Source: DASZMJ01 sp035551935 (GTDB lineage: Bacteria; Planctomycetota; Planctomycetia; Isosphaerales; Isosphaeraceae). From it: a stretch of 9,238 nt of DNA. The translations under genes and the position numbers were made by a program. The number at the start of each line of letters is the position of its first letter. Within the stretch, counting starts at the first letter, position 1. Location of the stretch: contig DASZMJ010000545.1 in assembly GCA_035551935.1 (NCBI GenBank), positions 1-9,238 of the forward strand, given 5' to 3'. The notes below the pieces were generated by a model that saw nothing but the letters and a program-made list of their open reading frames with translations, made no database searches and was not told the origin of the DNA. Positions 7,190-9,238 of this stretch are shown here, piece after piece.

Positions 7190-8287
7190 ATGAGTATCCA
7201 CCGCCGTAAGCTTGGCCTCGCGCGGGCGACGGCCCTGGCGCTCTCGCTGACGGCCGCCCTGCTCCGGCCTTCCGCGGCCGGGGCGCAGGAGGTCCCCCCC
7301 GACGACGCGGCGCGGCCGTCGATCGCGTCGCCCGCGTCCGACGCGGCGGTCGCGCGGGCGCTGGGGTTCCTGAAGGCGTCGCAGAAGCCCGACGGATCGT
7401 GGGAAGCCGGCGGGTTCGGCCGGGCGACCTCGATCACGTCGCTGGCGGTGATGGCCTACCTGGCCACCGGGCACGTCCCCGGCGAGCCCGGCCCGTATCG
7501 CGAGACGGTCGAGAAAGGGATCAAATACGTCCTCGACCACCAGCGGCCCAACGGCCTGATCGTCTCGAACGCGAGCCACGGCCCGATGTACTGCCACGGC
7601 ATCAGCACCCTGATGCTCGCCGAGGTCGTGGGCATGGCCGCCGACGCCGAGGTCGCCGAGCGTTGCCGCACGGCCCTGGCCCGCGCCGTGAAGCTGATCG
7701 TGCTGGCGCAGAACATGGCCAAGAACGCCAACCACGCCGGCGGCTGGCGCTACCAGCCGACCAGCCGCGACAGCGACATCAGCGTCAGCGGCTGGCAGGT
7801 CATGGCGCTTCGGGCCGCGAAGTCGGCGGGGTGCTCGGTCCCGTCCGAGAACATCGACCGCGCGCTCGACTACATCAGGCGCTGCGCCCACCGCGACGAG
7901 GGGGGGTTCGGCTATCAGCCCGGCGGCGGCCCGAACAACCCCCGGACCGGCACCGGCGTCCTGGCGCTGGAGATCTGCGGCGAGCACCAGGGGCCCGAGG
8001 CCGTCGCCGGCGCCGAGTACCTGCTCAAGCACCCCCCACGCTGGGGCAGCTCCTACTTCTTCTACGAGGTCTATTACTGCCCCCAGGCCCTGTTCCAGGT
8101 GGGCGACAGGTACTTCCTCGCCTATTACCCCAAGCTCGTCGCCATCCTCCTCGACCACCAGGACAGGGACGGGAGCTGGCTCTCGGGCGACGGCAACGAT
8201 CGCTCGGGCGGCCGCGTCTACTGCACGGCGATGGCCGTCCTGGCCCTGGCGGTCGAATATCGTTACTTACCGATCTATCAGAGATGA
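7190..8287 (+). CDS. Secreted prenyltransferase/squalene-oxidase repeat (alpha/alpha-toroid) protein
   Basis: Complete 365-residue protein. A signal peptide is evident: basic start (HRRK), hydrophobic stretch, and an AxA site at 30-32 with cleavage before Gln33. Toroid repeats show as QKPDGSW (65-71), QRPNGLI (118-124), GGWRYQP (184-190), GGFGYQPG (238-245) and QDRDGSW (324-330), each followed by a helix of the SLAVMAYLATG kind. The squalene-hopene cyclase acid DxDD is not present. The nearest match is DSDISVSGW (194-202), so cyclase activity is unlikely. Seven cysteines (135, 159, 215, 232, 263, 298, 345) occur in an exported protein. It follows the DUF4175-like gene by seven bases with an overlapping ribosome site, so the two are probably made together and may act together at the envelope. 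Ligand binding or a structural role is inference; prenyl or terpenoid chemistry should not be assumed from the family name. Confidence 0.88.
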   Translation: MSIHRRKLGLARATALALSLTAALLRPSAAGAQEVPPDDAARPSIASPASDAAVARALGFLKASQKPDGSWEAGGFGRATSITSLAVMAYLATGHVPGEPGPYRETVEKGIKYVLDHQRPNGLIVSNASHGPMYCHGISTLMLAEVVGMAADAEVAERCRTALARAVKLIVLAQNMAKNANHAGGWRYQPTSRDSDISVSGWQVMALRAAKSAGCSVPSENIDRALDYIRRCAHRDEGGFGYQPGGGPNNPRTGTGVLALEICGEHQGPEAVAGAEYLLKHPPRWGSSYFFYEVYYCPQALFQVGDRYFLAYYPKLVAILLDHQDRDGSWLSGDGNDRSGGRVYCTAMAVLALAVEYRYLPIYQR

Positions 8288-8311
8288 ATATTTCACGAAA
8301 TTAGCTTACGA

Positions 8312-9238
8312 TCACTTCTTCTCCTCCCAGACCGCCCGCATGTCGTCGGACGCCTGCTGCCGGACGCCGTTGTCGGTGAGGATCTCGTCGGTGGCGGCGA
8401 GGATCTCCCGGCGGTCGAAGACGATCGTCTCGGAGGCGTGGTCGTCGAAACTGATCGTGACATACTTCTCCTTCGCGTCGCGGAGCGTCTCGACGAGGTG
8501 GCGGAGGTTGCGGATCCGGACGCCGTTGACCTCCTTGACGACCTTGGTGATCGGGCTCGAGTAGCCCACGGCGAGGCGGTGCGGGAACATCGGCGCGGGG
8601 ATGACGACCAGCTCCTCCCCCTCGAAGCGGGGCTTGTCGTCGCGCCGGGTCACCAGCGGGCTGGCGATCCGGCTCAAGGCCGGGGCGAGGCGGTCGAAGC
8701 CGGAGAGCAGGTCCGCGGTCGCGGGCGTGAAGACCAGCGGGCCGAAGACGAAATACGACGGGTATCGGCCCCGGAGCGACTCGGCCAGCGTCGGGCGCCT
8801 GTTGCTCACCGGCAGCTCGATCGCGATCGGCTCCCCCTTGCGGACGACCTCGAGCGGGACCTTGCCGTCCCTGGCCAGCTTCTGGACCAGGTACTGGAAC
8901 CGCAGCCGCAGGCCGTCCTTGAGCCGCACCATGCCGACGTTGTCCACCTCGTGGTCGCCGATCTTGGTGATCAGGTCCCACTCCTTGAGCGGGTAGTCGG
9001 AGTCGTCGCGGTCGGGGACGTGGACGACCATGCCCGTCGCCTTGCGGTCCAGGCCGAGCATGCCCCGCAGCGCGTCGTTCTCCAGCGTCTGGAGTTGGTC
9101 GTGCAGCGCGGGCTTGCCGTCGTAATGGCCGTCGGTGACGTCCTTGAGGAACAGGTCGATCTCCTCGCTGGGGATGATGTAGCCGATGTTGTGCGACTGG
9201 CGGAGCTTGCTGAAGATCAGGCCCACCATCGCGTCGTT
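8312..9238 (-). CDS. Deg9-like HtrA family serine protease, C-terminal part (partial)
   Basis: The 308 visible residues are open to the window edge, and the N-terminus and catalytic triad lie outside. They begin at the end of a trypsin-like domain with NIGYIIP (17-23), the family's usual exit before the linker. A first PDZ domain covers about 45-145 (KEWDLITKIGDHEV, LRFQYLVQKL). A conserved YPSYFVFGPLVFTPA link (159-173) follows. A second PDZ-like domain is at about 205-290 (GEELVVIPAPMF, then VNGVRIRNLRHLVETL). From memory these phrases match plant Deg9-type proteases (PSYF/I...GLVFTP, V..FNG.PI.NL..L) better than E. coli DegP, whose second PDZ is different. The role is likely ATP-independent degradation or quality control of misfolded proteins. 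Whether it is exported cannot be judged. It converges on the toroid gene with a 24-base gap and no visible terminator. Confidence 0.85.
   Translation of the reverse strand, partial: NDAMVGLIFSKLRQSHNIGYIIPSEEIDLFLKDVTDGHYDGKPALHDQLQTLENDALRGMLGLDRKATGMVVHVPDRDDSDYPLKEWDLITKIGDHEVDNVGMVRLKDGLRLRFQYLVQKLARDGKVPLEVVRKGEPIAIELPVSNRRPTLAESLRGRYPSYFVFGPLVFTPATADLLSGFDRLAPALSRIASPLVTRRDDKPRFEGEELVVIPAPMFPHRLAVGYSSPITKVVKEVNGVRIRNLRHLVETLRDAKEKYVTISFDDHASETIVFDRREILAATDEILTDNGVRQQASDDMRAVWEEKK

Noticed and set aside
2260..7437. A 1725-codon open frame on the minus strand opposite the DUF4175-like gene
   Set aside because: In very G+C-rich genes the antisense frame often lacks stops, because TAA, TAG and TGA complements are rare. 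The translation is Arg/Gly/Ala/Pro-rich with no fold-like pattern, whereas the plus frame has membrane segments, domain motifs and G/C-ending codons.
8288..8311. Possible bidirectional terminator in the convergent gap between the toroid and protease genes
   Set aside because: The 24 bases contain no stem of useful length and no T-tract. Termination here, if any, is not visible.

Overview
The window looks like chromosomal DNA of a high-GC planctomycete, probably of the Isosphaeraceae/Gemmataceae type. This is an inference from three things: almost every third codon position in the large central gene is G or C; that gene is a giant DUF4175-like membrane/coiled-coil protein; and it is followed directly by a secreted prenyltransferase/squalene-oxidase-repeat protein, a combination I associate with planctomycetes. 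No 16S or other taxonomic marker is present.

Layout. (1) Bases 1-255 carry no credible gene, but hold a clear minus-strand intrinsic terminator (208-236). (2) Bases 256-659 hold a short minus-strand gene that I do not recognise. It appears broken by a one-base frameshift near 435 and ends just before that terminator. (3) Bases 679-2007 (minus) encode a complete Fic-domain protein (predicted AMP transferase) with its own N-terminal inhibitory motif and a C-terminal winged helix. (4) Bases 2008-2514 form a divergent intergenic region with a strikingly A+T-rich core (about 2061-2280) and several small inverted and direct repeats. (5) Bases 2515-7182 (plus) encode a protein of about 1555 residues: three predicted N-terminal membrane segments, a beta-rich extracytoplasmic region, a very long Ala/Arg/Glu coiled coil, an Ala/Gln/Pro-rich stretch and a short C-terminal domain. 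(6) Bases 7190-8287 (plus) encode a 365-residue secreted alpha/alpha-toroid protein, translationally coupled to gene 5. (7) Bases 8312-9238 (minus) hold the C-terminal 308 residues of an HtrA/Deg-type serine protease whose two PDZ-like domains resemble plant Deg9; its catalytic domain lies beyond the window.

How the parts fit. Genes 5 and 6 are the only obvious functional pair: an envelope-anchored coiled-coil scaffold and an exported toroid protein made from one mRNA. Their biochemical role is unknown to me. The Fic gene and the broken gene downstream of it form a separate minus-strand unit read away from the pair, and they share the A+T-rich intergenic region with it. The Deg9-like protease converges on the pair with a 24-base gap. 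I see no CRISPR array, tRNA, rRNA, insertion sequence or phage gene.
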